The position numbers and the translations under genes are program-made. Below are positions 17,476 to 25,895 of a DNA stretch of 27,829 nucleotides, piece by piece; position 1 is the first letter of the stretch, and each line of letters opens with the position of its first letter. The stretch comes from Flavobacteriales bacterium UBA6049 (GTDB taxonomy: Bacteria > Bacteroidota > Bacteroidia > Flavobacteriales_G > Salibacteraceae). The DNA lies in contig DIYR01000088.1 of the NCBI GenBank assembly GCA_002429085.1, positions 1 to 27,829 on the forward strand. Reading direction: 5' to 3'. Under the pieces are notes generated by a model. It worked only from the letters and a program-made list of their open reading frames with translations. It had not been told where the DNA came from and searched no databases.

Positions 17476-17507
17476 ACACATAACAGAAACAAGCTAAAAC
17501 GTTGACT

Positions 17508-18419
17508 ATGAAAAAGTGGATGATTACACTAATGTTGGGATGTTCCACAGTGATGGGATTCTCACAAGTTGAAGAAGAAATTCCTGAACCACCAGAGGCA
17601 CCAGAAGTACCTGAGAAAAAAGAAGAGCCAAAGTTTGAAACATCTACGGAAGGAGATACTACTCGAATTAGAATTGGTGGCAAAGAAATGGTGTTGGTAG
17701 AAGATGGAGATGATGTCGAGATTTATACCAACTCAAAAAAAGAACGATCTGAAGTAGCTGTGTCAGTGTTTGGTCCAGGACGAAATAGAGTATTTCAAGG
17801 TATTGAATTTGGTTTTGGAGGATTCAGCTATGCGGAAGACTTTGATACAGACGTTCCTGATGGAATGGAAGCTTTTGAAGTAAATGTATCTAACTCGATT
17901 AATTGGGCAATTAATCCGTTTGAAGTTGATGTACGTTTAATTGATGAGTATGTGAAATTTTCAACTGGTTTGGGATATAATGTGAAGAATTTCTCATTGG
18001 AGAATAACTATCGTTTGTACCAAGACGGTGATGCTGATACGATTGCTTGGGCACCAAGTACTCAAAACTTAGAGAAAAACAGATTCAGAGTAGGGTATTT
18101 AACAGTTCCTGCAATGCTTTATTTTAACTCAAGTAAAGATGCTGAACATGCATTTAGAGTTGGTGCTGGTGTAATGGGAGGCTTGAGATTGTTTCAGACA
18201 TACAGAACTAAATATTTTGAAGATGGTCAAAAGCACAAAGCAAATGTTAATAGAGGCTGGGACGCTAACCTTTTAACTCTCGATGCAAGAGCAGTAGTGG
18301 GATATAGTGGTTTCAATTTGTATGCTACATATTCACTTACCCCTCTATTTGACGAAGATCATGGCCCAACGCTTTATCCATTTACGGTTGGTGTAGCGTT
18401 TGTAAATATCTGGGATTAA
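17508..18419 (+). CDS. Secreted outer-membrane beta-barrel-like protein
   Basis: A 303-residue exported protein: signal peptide (about 1-20, MKKWMITLMLGCSTVMGFSQ), then a Glu/Pro-rich linker (EEEIPEPPEAPEVPEKKEEP), a short strand region (TTRIRIGGKEMVLV), and from about residue 75 alternating hydrophobic strands such as VDVRLIDEYVKFSTGLGYNV, VGYLTVPAMLYFNS and FNLYATYSLTPLF. These fit an eight-strand outer-membrane barrel (PorT/OmpA-like domain); the last residue is Asp, not the usual aromatic. The frame extends two codons to TTG 17502, but ATG 17508 is preferred. An ECF promoter precedes it, so it is a predicted sigma target, perhaps an envelope-stress component. Its specific function is not recognisable. 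Confidence 0.75.
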   Translation: MKKWMITLMLGCSTVMGFSQVEEEIPEPPEAPEVPEKKEEPKFETSTEGDTTRIRIGGKEMVLVEDGDDVEIYTNSKKERSEVAVSVFGPGRNRVFQGIEFGFGGFSYAEDFDTDVPDGMEAFEVNVSNSINWAINPFEVDVRLIDEYVKFSTGLGYNVKNFSLENNYRLYQDGDADTIAWAPSTQNLEKNRFRVGYLTVPAMLYFNSSKDAEHAFRVGAGVMGGLRLFQTYRTKYFEDGQKHKANVNRGWDANLLTLDARAVVGYSGFNLYATYSLTPLFDEDHGPTLYPFTVGVAFVNIWD

Positions 18420-18435
18420 CCAGAGTTGATATTAG

Positions 18436-18468
18436 AAAAAAAGGCGATCCAATCGGATCGCCTTTTTT
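18436..18468. terminator. Bidirectional terminator
   Basis: An A-run, GGCGATCC, AATC loop, GGATCGCC and T-run: an 8-bp perfect stem extended by A/T pairs, with a T-run on both strands. It serves both the barrel gene (plus) and the convergent PNGase F-like gene (minus), and lies 17 bp and 5 bp from their stop codons. Confidence 0.92.
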
Positions 18469-18472
18469 GTTG

Positions 18473-20476
18473 CTATTGTTTGAGCATCCGATCATAGTAG
18501 AACTTATCGCCTGCTTTTACTCGTACTTCATAAATACCGTTAGGTAAAGATTGTGTTTTTAGGTTTGAAGGGCTAAATCCATCTGAATAGATCGATTGCG
18601 TAAGCGCTAATCTACCGGTAGCATCAAATATTTCTACCGTAGCATTTCCTCTGTATCCTAGAATTTCCAATTGAATATTTGAAGAAGTTGGATTCGGGAA
18701 TATGCCAATTACTGCTTCTGCTAAGTTTTCCCATTCTTCTACATTCACAGTTGGATCTGGAGGATTTGGAGCATCCCATTGAGATATGTCATAATCATCA
18801 TTACCATCTCCCATGTTGTAGTTAACAGTAAAACGATACATAGTAAAAGATCCAAAATCAGGGTCTATGTTCTCAAGGAATAAAGGATCAGAGGTTCCTA
18901 ACTGTATGTTAGACAATCGTAATGAACCACTACCTTGAGTTGGGTTTGCCCACCAAGAAAGACCATTTCCTCCAGCATCAGAAACAAACAGTGTATAACA
19001 TCCATTTTCTAATGATAAAGTATCTGAATACAACGTGTTTGCAGTCATTGAACTACGATCAATAATTGTATCTCCAGCAGTATTAATTAAGTAATAAGCA
19101 TTTTCAGAAGGGGCATTGTTCGTTCTAAATTGTACCGCAAATGTATCTGGCATATTCGGAACAGCTTCAAAGCTGCTGTAAACGCGATTATTAGATTCAT
19201 TCTCATCTTTAGCACCGTTTACTTGAGAAATTTCAGCGTAGAAACTTGAACTAGAAGCCTTATAGAAATTCTCAGGCGGAATTGGCAATTCTAATTGTGC
19301 TGTTTGGCCAAACTCTAAATTGGTCGTGAATTCATTTTCAAATTCAGTTCCACCAACTACTCCGTACTTAACTGCCACCTGAGTCATTGTTTCAGATCCA
19401 TTGTTTCTAATTTCTATCAATGGAGTAGCGCAAGTAGGGTTGTACTTACTTTGTCGATCATAATCTGTAGGTCTTAGAATTTGAGTGATTTCAGCTTCTT
19501 TGGTATAGTTGTAATCTCCGTACTCGAATAACTGAGATTCTAGCCAATAATGAATTGGAAAACTTGAACCACTTGTATAAGTGTATGGTTGCCAGTCAAC
19601 GTCTAGATTAACAGTGCTTGCTGAGATATGAGGTGTTATGTCATAATCAAATACCTGAGCTTCACTTCCAGGGCACCATCCAGCGCGGTTATAGATCCAA
19701 GTTCCTGTTTGAGCAACATTAGCTTCGGCACCACAGTCATCTTTCCATACAGTAGCTTCGTACCTTTCTATGTTGTTTACTTTCAGTTTAAACCACTTAG
19801 GGCAAAACTCAGCGCAGTTGTCAGGGTTACCACCATCATTTCCAAACCCATGACCTGTAGCCACTAACCTAAACTTAGCTTGTTCTGTAGCAGGATCAAG
19901 TGTCATAGATTTGCTGATTAAGTGATTTTCAATAGGGTCACTTGCATAACCGTATACAAACCCACCACTTCCAGAACGGTAAACTTTTTGAACGTTAATT
20001 ACATCACGGGGAGGTGTGCCCTCAATAAATTCGAACCATATAGTTATTGTGAAGCCATCTTGCCAACCTCCGTAATAAGCCATGATTACTTGCTCTCCTT
20101 TTAGTATTGGCGAATAATCGGTAACATCAAAAATGTACTCATGAAACCACCCATTACTTTTATCTCCTGCATATGGAGTAATAACTCTGGCTAATTCGTA
20201 TTCCTCAAAAGTTGAATCATTAATAGGACTCCATAGTTCAATGTTCGTTTTGTAATCCCATTGGCTACATCCACCAGAAGGACATCCTAACACGTAATGC
20301 ATCCTAATTTTTTGAAAGGAACCCGTTGTTGGAAATTGAACGGTGTCTTGATATCGTCCGTTCCAACTCCAATGAGTTTCTTGATGAGATTGTATCACGG
20401 TGGTATCTCCTTCAGCAGAGAATACTGAAGAGATTAAAAACAAACAGGCTCCCAAAAGGAGTAAAATTCTTCTCAT
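18473..20476 (-). CDS. PNGase F-like secreted protein, T9SS type A signal
   Basis: A 667-residue protein with a signal peptide (about 1-21), two domains resembling the N- and C-terminal halves of peptide-N-glycosidase F (about 22-160 and 165-330), a further beta-rich region with DAGGNGLSWW (about 500-510), and a type A T9SS sorting domain (IFPNPTSS... to YYDRMLKQ). The PNGase F landmarks are CSQWDYKTN, whose Asp74 matches catalytic D60 of the Elizabethkingia enzyme; CAEFC, whose Glu223 matches E206; and NRAGWCPG, which is conserved in both. The E118 position aligns to a Gly (YYGGW, residue 136), from memory of that sequence. It probably removes N-glycans outside the cell or binds glycoprotein; activity is uncertain. 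No GT, sulfatase or SusCD genes flank it. Confidence 0.8.
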   Translation of the reverse strand: MRRILLLLGACLFLISSVFSAEGDTTVIQSHQETHWSWNGRYQDTVQFPTTGSFQKIRMHYVLGCPSGGCSQWDYKTNIELWSPINDSTFEEYELARVITPYAGDKSNGWFHEYIFDVTDYSPILKGEQVIMAYYGGWQDGFTITIWFEFIEGTPPRDVINVQKVYRSGSGGFVYGYASDPIENHLISKSMTLDPATEQAKFRLVATGHGFGNDGGNPDNCAEFCPKWFKLKVNNIERYEATVWKDDCGAEANVAQTGTWIYNRAGWCPGSEAQVFDYDITPHISASTVNLDVDWQPYTYTSGSSFPIHYWLESQLFEYGDYNYTKEAEITQILRPTDYDRQSKYNPTCATPLIEIRNNGSETMTQVAVKYGVVGGTEFENEFTTNLEFGQTAQLELPIPPENFYKASSSSFYAEISQVNGAKDENESNNRVYSSFEAVPNMPDTFAVQFRTNNAPSENAYYLINTAGDTIIDRSSMTANTLYSDTLSLENGCYTLFVSDAGGNGLSWWANPTQGSGSLRLSNIQLGTSDPLFLENIDPDFGSFTMYRFTVNYNMGDGNDDYDISQWDAPNPPDPTVNVEEWENLAEAVIGIFPNPTSSNIQLEILGYRGNATVEIFDATGRLALTQSIYSDGFSPSNLKTQSLPNGIYEVRVKAGDKFYYDRMLKQ

Positions 20477-20495
20477 AGTTCTTTTTTTTATCTCT

Positions 20496-20565
20496 AAATA
20501 GCTCGTTATAACAAGTATACGTCATTTTCATTGATTCTTAATTCTAAAGCTTAATAGAGCTATTT
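20496..20565. repeat. 9-bp inverted repeat in divergent promoter region
   Basis: AAATAGCTC (20496-20504) and GAGCTATTT (20557-20565) are exact reverse complements 52 bp apart, between the divergent PNGase F-like gene and the carboxyltransferase gene. It may be a regulator site or chance in AT-rich DNA. Confidence 0.3.
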
Positions 20566-20644
20566 CTTTTTGGAAAGTTGTAGTCGTATTTTTCGTGGCC
20601 ACACCTAGGTGGCTTTTTCTAATTTTACCGCAAACTCAACGAGC

Positions 20645-22186
20645 ATGAACGATAAGATTCAACTACTTCAAGATAAGAATGAACAAGCACTGAAAGGTGG
20701 AGGTGAAAAACGCATTGAATCTCAACACAAGAAGGGTAAGTTAACAGCCAGAGAAAGAATTCAGTTTTTGTTAGACGAGGGTAGCTTTCAAGAAGTAGGT
20801 AAGCTCGTAACCCACCGTTCTACAAATTTCGGTCTAGATAAACAGAAATTTTACGGTGATGGTGTCGTAACTGGATATGGAAGAGTAAATGGGAGATTAG
20901 TATATGTTTTTTCGCAAGACTTTACTGTTTTAGGAGGTTCTTTAGCTGAAGCACATGCAGAGAAGATCTGTAAGATCATGGATATGGCTATGAAAAATGG
21001 GGCTCCAGTTATAGGTTTAAATGATTCAGGAGGAGCGCGTATTCAAGAAGGTGTTGTGTCTCTTGGTGGCTATGCTGATATTTTCTATCGTAACACAATG
21101 GCCTCTGGTGTTGTTCCGCAGTTGAGCGCCATTTTAGGGCCATGTGCAGGTGGAGCGGTATACTCTCCAGCTCTAACAGATTTTATCTTGATGGCTGAGA
21201 ATACCTCTTATATGTTCGTTACAGGACCTAATGTGGTAAAAACGGTTACGCATGAAGAAGTTACTTCAGAAGAGTTAGGTGGTGCAATGACACATGCCTC
21301 TAAGTCAGGAGTAACGCATTTTACAGCTCCAAACGAAGTAGAGTTAATTCATCAATTAAAACAGTTGTTGAGTTACATGCCTCAGAATTGCGAAGAAGAG
21401 TCACCAGTTTATCCATATGAATTGGGTAATGAAGTAAGACCTAAGTTAAATGGAATTATCCCAGAGAACCCAAATCAGCCTTATGATATCAGAGACGTGA
21501 TTTCAGAAGTAGTTGATGGAGAATCTTTCTTTGAAGTTCATAAAGAATATGCAGAAAATATTGTTGTTGGTTTTGCCAGAATTGGCGGAAAATCAATTGG
21601 AGTTGTAGCAAATCAACCAGCAGTTCTTGCAGGAGTTTTGGATATTAATAGCTCGAAAAAAGGAGCTCGTTTTGTTCGTTTCTGTGATGCGTTCAATATT
21701 CCATTATTGGTTTTTGAAGACGTGCCAGGTTTTTTACCAGGAACAGATCAAGAGTGGAATGGCATTATCTCTAACGGAGCTAAATTGCTCTTCGCATTCA
21801 GTGAAGCAACCGTTCCGCGTATTACTGTTATTACTCGTAAGGCGTATGGTGGAGCGTATGATGTAATGAACTCCAAGCATATAGGAGCTGATTTAAATTT
21901 TGCTTGGCCAACAGCAGAAATTGCTGTAATGGGAGCAAAAGGTGCAGCAGAAATCATCTTTAGAAAAGAAATTGCAGAATCAGAAGATCCATCGACTAAG
22001 TTGGCTGAAAAAGAACAAGAGTATGCTGAGATGTTTGCTCATCCATATCGCGCAGCAGAACGAGGGTATGTGGACGAAGTGATCATTCCAGAAAACACAA
22101 GAACTAAATTGCTTGATGCCTTCAAAATGCTAGAAAACAAGGTAGAACACTTACCTAAAAAGAAGCACAGTAACATTCCTTTGTAA
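20645..22186 (+). CDS. Acyl-CoA carboxylase carboxyltransferase (PccB-like)
   Basis: The biotin-dependent carboxyltransferase beta subunit of propionyl-/acyl-CoA carboxylase, which moves CO2 from biotin to acyl-CoA. The 513 residues have both carboxyltransferase lobes: GGSLAEAHAEKICKIMDMA, NDSGGARIQEGVVSLGG and GPCAGGAVYSPALTDF in the N-terminal lobe; DVPGFLPGTDQEWNGII and KAYGGAYDVMNSKHIGAD in the C-terminal lobe. The open frame reaches a GTG at 20609, but the ATG at 20645 gives the family-like start MNDKIQLLQDKNEQALKGGG. Its alpha (biotin carboxylase/carrier) partner is not adjacent; accC and accB elsewhere in the window are a housekeeping possibility only. The 38 bp after the stop show no hairpin. 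Confidence 0.92.
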   Translation: MNDKIQLLQDKNEQALKGGGEKRIESQHKKGKLTARERIQFLLDEGSFQEVGKLVTHRSTNFGLDKQKFYGDGVVTGYGRVNGRLVYVFSQDFTVLGGSLAEAHAEKICKIMDMAMKNGAPVIGLNDSGGARIQEGVVSLGGYADIFYRNTMASGVVPQLSAILGPCAGGAVYSPALTDFILMAENTSYMFVTGPNVVKTVTHEEVTSEELGGAMTHASKSGVTHFTAPNEVELIHQLKQLLSYMPQNCEEESPVYPYELGNEVRPKLNGIIPENPNQPYDIRDVISEVVDGESFFEVHKEYAENIVVGFARIGGKSIGVVANQPAVLAGVLDINSSKKGARFVRFCDAFNIPLLVFEDVPGFLPGTDQEWNGIISNGAKLLFAFSEATVPRITVITRKAYGGAYDVMNSKHIGADLNFAWPTAEIAVMGAKGAAEIIFRKEIAESEDPSTKLAEKEQEYAEMFAHPYRAAERGYVDEVIIPENTRTKLLDAFKMLENKVEHLPKKKHSNIPL

Positions 22187-22275
22187 ATTATAGAGGTGTG
22201 TTTTTAGTAAGGGATGACATGTAAGTGTCTAGAACATTTATACTTTTAATCATCTGCACTAAAGATGTCATTTCC

Positions 22276-24468
22276 ATGCGAAGAAAAGGACTTCTACTTA
22301 TTGTTTTACTCTTATGCAATTATGCATTGGTGGCCATAAATCAGGATTCTCTTTTTGTTGAGGCAAAAAAAGCGTCAGGAGAGAAGGCTTTGCAATTGTG
22401 GACGGATCTCGGTGATTTTTATGTTTCTAGTTACAATGACTCTCTGTATTTGGTATCGGAGAGTTTGTTTCAAGTTAATGCAGGTAAATCTAGTGAGGTA
22501 TTAGCTCTTAAGTATAAGGCAATTTGGCTGTATCAGAAGCATCAGTATGATTCATCCATTGTGGTTTGCCATCAAGGGTATGAGTTAGCATCTTCTATTA
22601 ATCTAAATGAGCTCTCAATAGATTTTGAACATACCAGAGGGTTAAATTACTTGGCGTTGGCTTATTATGATAATGCTGAGTTTGTGGCTTCTTTGGTTGA
22701 ATCTACAAGCGATAGCATTGATTACATTGAAGGACAGATTAACGCTAACATTTTACTCAGTAATCTGGAGATTAAGAGAAATGACTTTGTAAAAGCTACC
22801 GAGTATGCAATCGAAGCTTTTGAGTTTGCTAAACAAACTCAAAACAAAGCTAGTTTGTTGATTATTCATCAATTACTTGGTAATATTCAGTTACATCAAG
22901 CTGATTATTCTTCGAGTTTAGAGAATTATTTAAAAGCCCTTACTTATGCTACGGAACTTACCAATACATCTAAAGAGGCTGGTGTTCTAAATAACATTGG
23001 GGTTGTTCATTCTTACATGGGTAATTCCAAACAAGCAGAATCATACTATTTAAAAGCCAAAAGCATTCGGTCTCAATTGGGCGATGCGAAAGGTGTTGCA
23101 GGAAGCTTAGTTTCGTTGGGAAACTTATGGGTCAAAGCCAGCCCCCTGAGAGCAAAGCCATATTACGAAGAAGCCTTAGCAGTATATCGTGATGTAGGTG
23201 ACCAACAATTACTTGCACAAACTCTAAACAACATCGCTAACTTTTATTACTATTCCGGTGATTATAAAGAAGCACTTGTTTATGGAAAAGAAGCACTTCG
23301 TATTCAGAGAGCTTTAGAGAATAAGCGTGAAATAAGTATGTTGTTAATGAATGCTGGATATAGTTATATGCAGTTAGGGCAAGGAGGTCGTGCGCTTGAA
23401 AACATGAAGCTTTCTTTACAAATGGCTAAAGAGACTAATGATACAGAACAATTGAGTGCTAGCTTAATTGCGTTAGGTGATGTACACGAACAACTAGGTG
23501 ATGAAACTAAAGCACTAGTTTATAGAAACAGATACATTTCGTTTAAAGACAGCATTAGCTCAAATGAAACAGCAAGAAAGGTCGCGGAACTTGAGGTACG
23601 TTATAAAACGCAATTGAAAGAGCAACAAATAGAAGCTCTTACCAAAGAGTCTGAACTCAAAGAGTTGAAGCTGAAACAAAACCAAGTAGTTATTGCAAAG
23701 CAAAGAAGTCAACTTGTTTTTTTTGCTAGCTTCTTTTTCTTATTTATTCTAATGATTTACGGAAGTTACAAGAGGTTAAAGCTTCGTAAACAAAGAGAGC
23801 TAGACGAGGTAGTGATTAAAGAGCAGCAAGCAGGACTGAAAGCGGTGGTTTCAGCTACTGAATCTGAACGAAAACGAATCGCAAAAGACCTGCACGATGG
23901 AATAGCACAAACTTTATCTGGTGTGAAATTGGGGCTTGATCAGTTGTGGTCCGAATTGAAGTTTGATAGTGAAATGCAACGAAAACGCTATCAACAAACA
24001 TTAGAATATCTTTCAGAAGCTTGCAATGAGGTTAGGGAGATTTCACATCAAATGATGCCAAGAGTGTTGAGTAAAATGGGACTTGTTCAAGCAATCAACG
24101 ATTTCTTAGATAAGTCACTTGGTCATACCCGTTTCAACTATTCTTTTGAGTATTTTGGTTTTCAGTCTAATGAACGATTTGCAGAATCTGTTGAAGTAAA
24201 CGTGTTCAGAATTACACAAGAGCTTGTCCAAAATGTGATTAAACACAGTGGAGCAACTCAACTAAAAGCTACTCTAATTAGAGACAAGAGCGAGTTAGTC
24301 TTGAATGTAGAAGATAATGGAATTGGACTAGAGTTAGAATCCACTTCTATTGGAATGGGATTAGATAGCGTTAAGGGAAGAGTTTCGTCTCTACATGGTT
24401 CTGTTAGTTTTAAAAAGGCGCAAAACACAGGTTTAATAGTAAATATTAGAATTCCAATTGATGAATAG
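22276..24468 (+). CDS. TPR sensor histidine kinase (HisKA_3)
   Basis: A 730-residue membrane sensor kinase. It has a signal-like N-terminal hydrophobic segment (about 4-20), an extracytoplasmic array of TPR-like helices (about 30-440) with repeats such as ALNNIGVVHSYMGN, AQTLNNIANFYYYSGDYKEAL and MLLMNAGYSYMQLG, a coiled coil (about 430-478), one TM helix (about 480-497), then HisKA_3 with His540 in KDLHDGIAQTLSG, N-box ELVQNVIKHSG, and DNGIGLE plus GMGLDSV of the ATPase domain. The open frame starts at a GTG (22225), but the ATG at 22276 is preceded by the signal-like segment and fits better. It overlaps its response regulator by 8 bp, so the two form a cognate pair. The signal sensed is unknown. 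Confidence 0.88.
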   Translation: MRRKGLLLIVLLLCNYALVAINQDSLFVEAKKASGEKALQLWTDLGDFYVSSYNDSLYLVSESLFQVNAGKSSEVLALKYKAIWLYQKHQYDSSIVVCHQGYELASSINLNELSIDFEHTRGLNYLALAYYDNAEFVASLVESTSDSIDYIEGQINANILLSNLEIKRNDFVKATEYAIEAFEFAKQTQNKASLLIIHQLLGNIQLHQADYSSSLENYLKALTYATELTNTSKEAGVLNNIGVVHSYMGNSKQAESYYLKAKSIRSQLGDAKGVAGSLVSLGNLWVKASPLRAKPYYEEALAVYRDVGDQQLLAQTLNNIANFYYYSGDYKEALVYGKEALRIQRALENKREISMLLMNAGYSYMQLGQGGRALENMKLSLQMAKETNDTEQLSASLIALGDVHEQLGDETKALVYRNRYISFKDSISSNETARKVAELEVRYKTQLKEQQIEALTKESELKELKLKQNQVVIAKQRSQLVFFASFFFLFILMIYGSYKRLKLRKQRELDEVVIKEQQAGLKAVVSATESERKRIAKDLHDGIAQTLSGVKLGLDQLWSELKFDSEMQRKRYQQTLEYLSEACNEVREISHQMMPRVLSKMGLVQAINDFLDKSLGHTRFNYSFEYFGFQSNERFAESVEVNVFRITQELVQNVIKHSGATQLKATLIRDKSELVLNVEDNGIGLELESTSIGMGLDSVKGRVSSLHGSVSFKKAQNTGLIVNIRIPIDE

Positions 24469-25093
24469 GGTATCTATCGTTTTAGTAGATGACCATCAAT
24501 TGATTTTAGATGGGCTTCGATCAATTATAGAATCTTATCCAGCATTTGAAATAGTTGCTGAAGCTAATAATGGTGAAGTGTTATTGAGTCGACTTGAGGT
24601 TTTGAATCCGGACGTTGTCCTGCTAGATGTTGATATGCCTAAGTTAGATGGGCTCGAAGTTCTAGAAATCTTATCAAGAAGAGAAAATATTGGCCCGAAA
24701 GTGGTGATGCTTACAATGCACGCAGAAAAGGGAATAGTCCAAAAGGCAATTGACTTAGGAGCGAGTGGTTTTTTACTAAAATCAACAAGTAAAGAAAGCC
24801 TTATTACTGCAATAGAGCAGGTTCATGGAGGAAAAGAATACTTTGCTCCGGAACTGACTAGAATTCTCTCTGCGGGTATACAAGCAAATGATCTTGGTTC
24901 TATTTTCAACAAGTTTACCAGAAAAGAACAAGAAGTAGCTCAAGGTATTTTAGACGGAAAGCATACAAAGGAGATAGCTACTGAAATGGGAATAAGTTCA
25001 AGAACTGTTGAAACGCATCGAGCCAATCTGATGAAAAAGGTTGAGGTGACTCACTTGGCAGAGCTAATTCATGTCTTGAATGCTTCAAAATGA
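24461..25093 (+). CDS. NarL/FixJ-family response regulator
   Basis: A 210-residue two-component response regulator. Its receiver has Asp10-Asp11 (VLVDDHQLI), phospho-acceptor Asp56 (VVLLDVDMP), Thr85 (VVMLTMHAE) and Lys107 (GFLLKSTSK). The C-terminal LuxR-type HTH (about 145-205) contains FTRKEQEVAQGILDGKHTKEIA and ISSRTVETHRANLMKK. The ATG overlaps the kinase stop (ATGAATAG), implying coupled translation; a TTG one codon upstream is possible but less likely. The kinase upstream is its probable phosphodonor. Target genes are not visible. Confidence 0.93.
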   Translation: MNRVSIVLVDDHQLILDGLRSIIESYPAFEIVAEANNGEVLLSRLEVLNPDVVLLDVDMPKLDGLEVLEILSRRENIGPKVVMLTMHAEKGIVQKAIDLGASGFLLKSTSKESLITAIEQVHGGKEYFAPELTRILSAGIQANDLGSIFNKFTRKEQEVAQGILDGKHTKEIATEMGISSRTVETHRANLMKKVEVTHLAELIHVLNASK

Positions 25094-25136
25094 AATAATT
25101 ATACTCGACTTATTTCATGACTGTTACAAAAAGTTG

Positions 25137-25162
25137 TGCAACTTTCTGTACATTCATCCGTC
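25137..25162 (+). promoter_or_regulatory. ECF-type promoter of the redoxin gene
   Basis: TGCAAC (25137-25142), 16 bp, CGTC (25159-25162). It resembles the two TGTAAC-17-CGTC sites of the sigma operon, including a shared AACTTTCT start with the sigma promoter and a CATT segment before the -10 box. It lies 23 nt before the redoxin ATG and downstream of the response-regulator stop. Confidence 0.5.
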
Positions 25163-25185
25163 AATTAAAGAAAATAGAACCAACC

Positions 25186-25794
25186 ATGAAAAGATTAAGT
25201 ATTACCCTCTCAATTGCAATGGCAGCAATAGCATTTGCATTTACCACTTCTTCAAACGTTGAAATAGGAGAAACTTCTGATGCATTCAATACTGAAGTTT
25301 ATGATTTTGGAATGAATGGAAAAAAGTTGTCCGATTATAATGGTGAGAATGGTTTATTGGTTGTTTTTTCATGTAACACTTGCCCGTTTGTGGTAGCATG
25401 GGAAGATCGTTACAATGAACTAGCTAGTTTGAGTAATGAAGCAGGCGTAAGTATGGTGTTGCTTAATTCAAACGAAGCATTTAGAGATGCAGAAGATTCT
25501 CCAGTTAATATGAGACATCATGCGAATGATCACAATTATGAAATGCCATATTTAATAGATAAAGATCATCAAGTGGCAGATGCTTTAGGAGCTAAGACTA
25601 CTCCGCATGTTTTCTTGTTCAATAAAGATTTGAAGTTAGTTTACAAAGGAGCTATAGATGATAACCATAAAGATAAGAGTGCAGTAAACGAAACTTACTT
25701 AAAAGATGCGTTAGCAGCTATAAAATCAGGAAGTGAAATCAAAGTAAAAGAAACGAAAGCTCTTGGCTGCAGTATTAAAAGAGTAGCTAAGTAA
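25186..25794 (+). CDS. Secreted thioredoxin-fold redoxin
   Basis: A 202-residue exported protein of the AhpC/TSA-thioredoxin superfamily (TlpA-like). A signal peptide (about 1-22, MKRLSITLSIAMAAIAFAFT) is followed by a redoxin domain with the active-site CNTC at 63-66 (VVFSCNTCPFVVAWE) and TTPHVFLF, the cis-Pro strand. A C-terminal LGCSIKR contains Cys195. This CNTCP/GCSIKR combination occurs in a conserved periplasmic redoxin group. It presumably reduces or repairs cysteine thiols in the envelope; the partner is unknown. I start at ATG 25186 rather than at the open-frame start 25117, because the extra codons overlap the ECF-like promoter and lack a signal-peptide character. A terminator follows 25 bp after the stop. 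Confidence 0.82.
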   Translation: MKRLSITLSIAMAAIAFAFTTSSNVEIGETSDAFNTEVYDFGMNGKKLSDYNGENGLLVVFSCNTCPFVVAWEDRYNELASLSNEAGVSMVLLNSNEAFRDAEDSPVNMRHHANDHNYEMPYLIDKDHQVADALGAKTTPHVFLFNKDLKLVYKGAIDDNHKDKSAVNETYLKDALAAIKSGSEIKVKETKALGCSIKRVAK

Positions 25795-25819
25795 AAAAAC
25801 AGAATAGGGTTAAACACTA

Positions 25820-25844
25820 AAAGCGGCTTTTGGCCGCTTTTTTT
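25820..25844 (+). terminator. Rho-independent terminator after redoxin gene
   Basis: AAAGCGGC (25820-25827), 5-nt TTTTG loop and GCCGCTTT (25833-25840), then further T residues to 25844. It could also stop the convergent PID-CTERM gene from the other side, where the T-run is shorter. Confidence 0.88.
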
Positions 25845-25895
25845 ATTGATACACACTTGGTGAATTCTTCTTTACTTCAACTTCAAGTTGAGTTA

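Noticed and set aside
20592..20618. GCCAC-ACCTAG-GTGGC palindrome upstream of the carboxyltransferase gene as a regulator site or riboswitch.
   Set aside because: Short 5-bp stem in a 5' leader with no supporting conserved elements or second copy.
22212..22275. ATGACAT/ATGTCAT inverted pair before the histidine kinase gene.
   Set aside because: Only 7 bp each and 40-50 bp apart in AT-rich DNA, expected by chance; no second site seen.
25122..25162. TGTTAC (25122-25127) as the -35 box for the redoxin promoter.
   Set aside because: The distance to CGTC is 31 bp, too long for an ECF promoter. The TGCAAC at 25137 gives a proper 16 bp.
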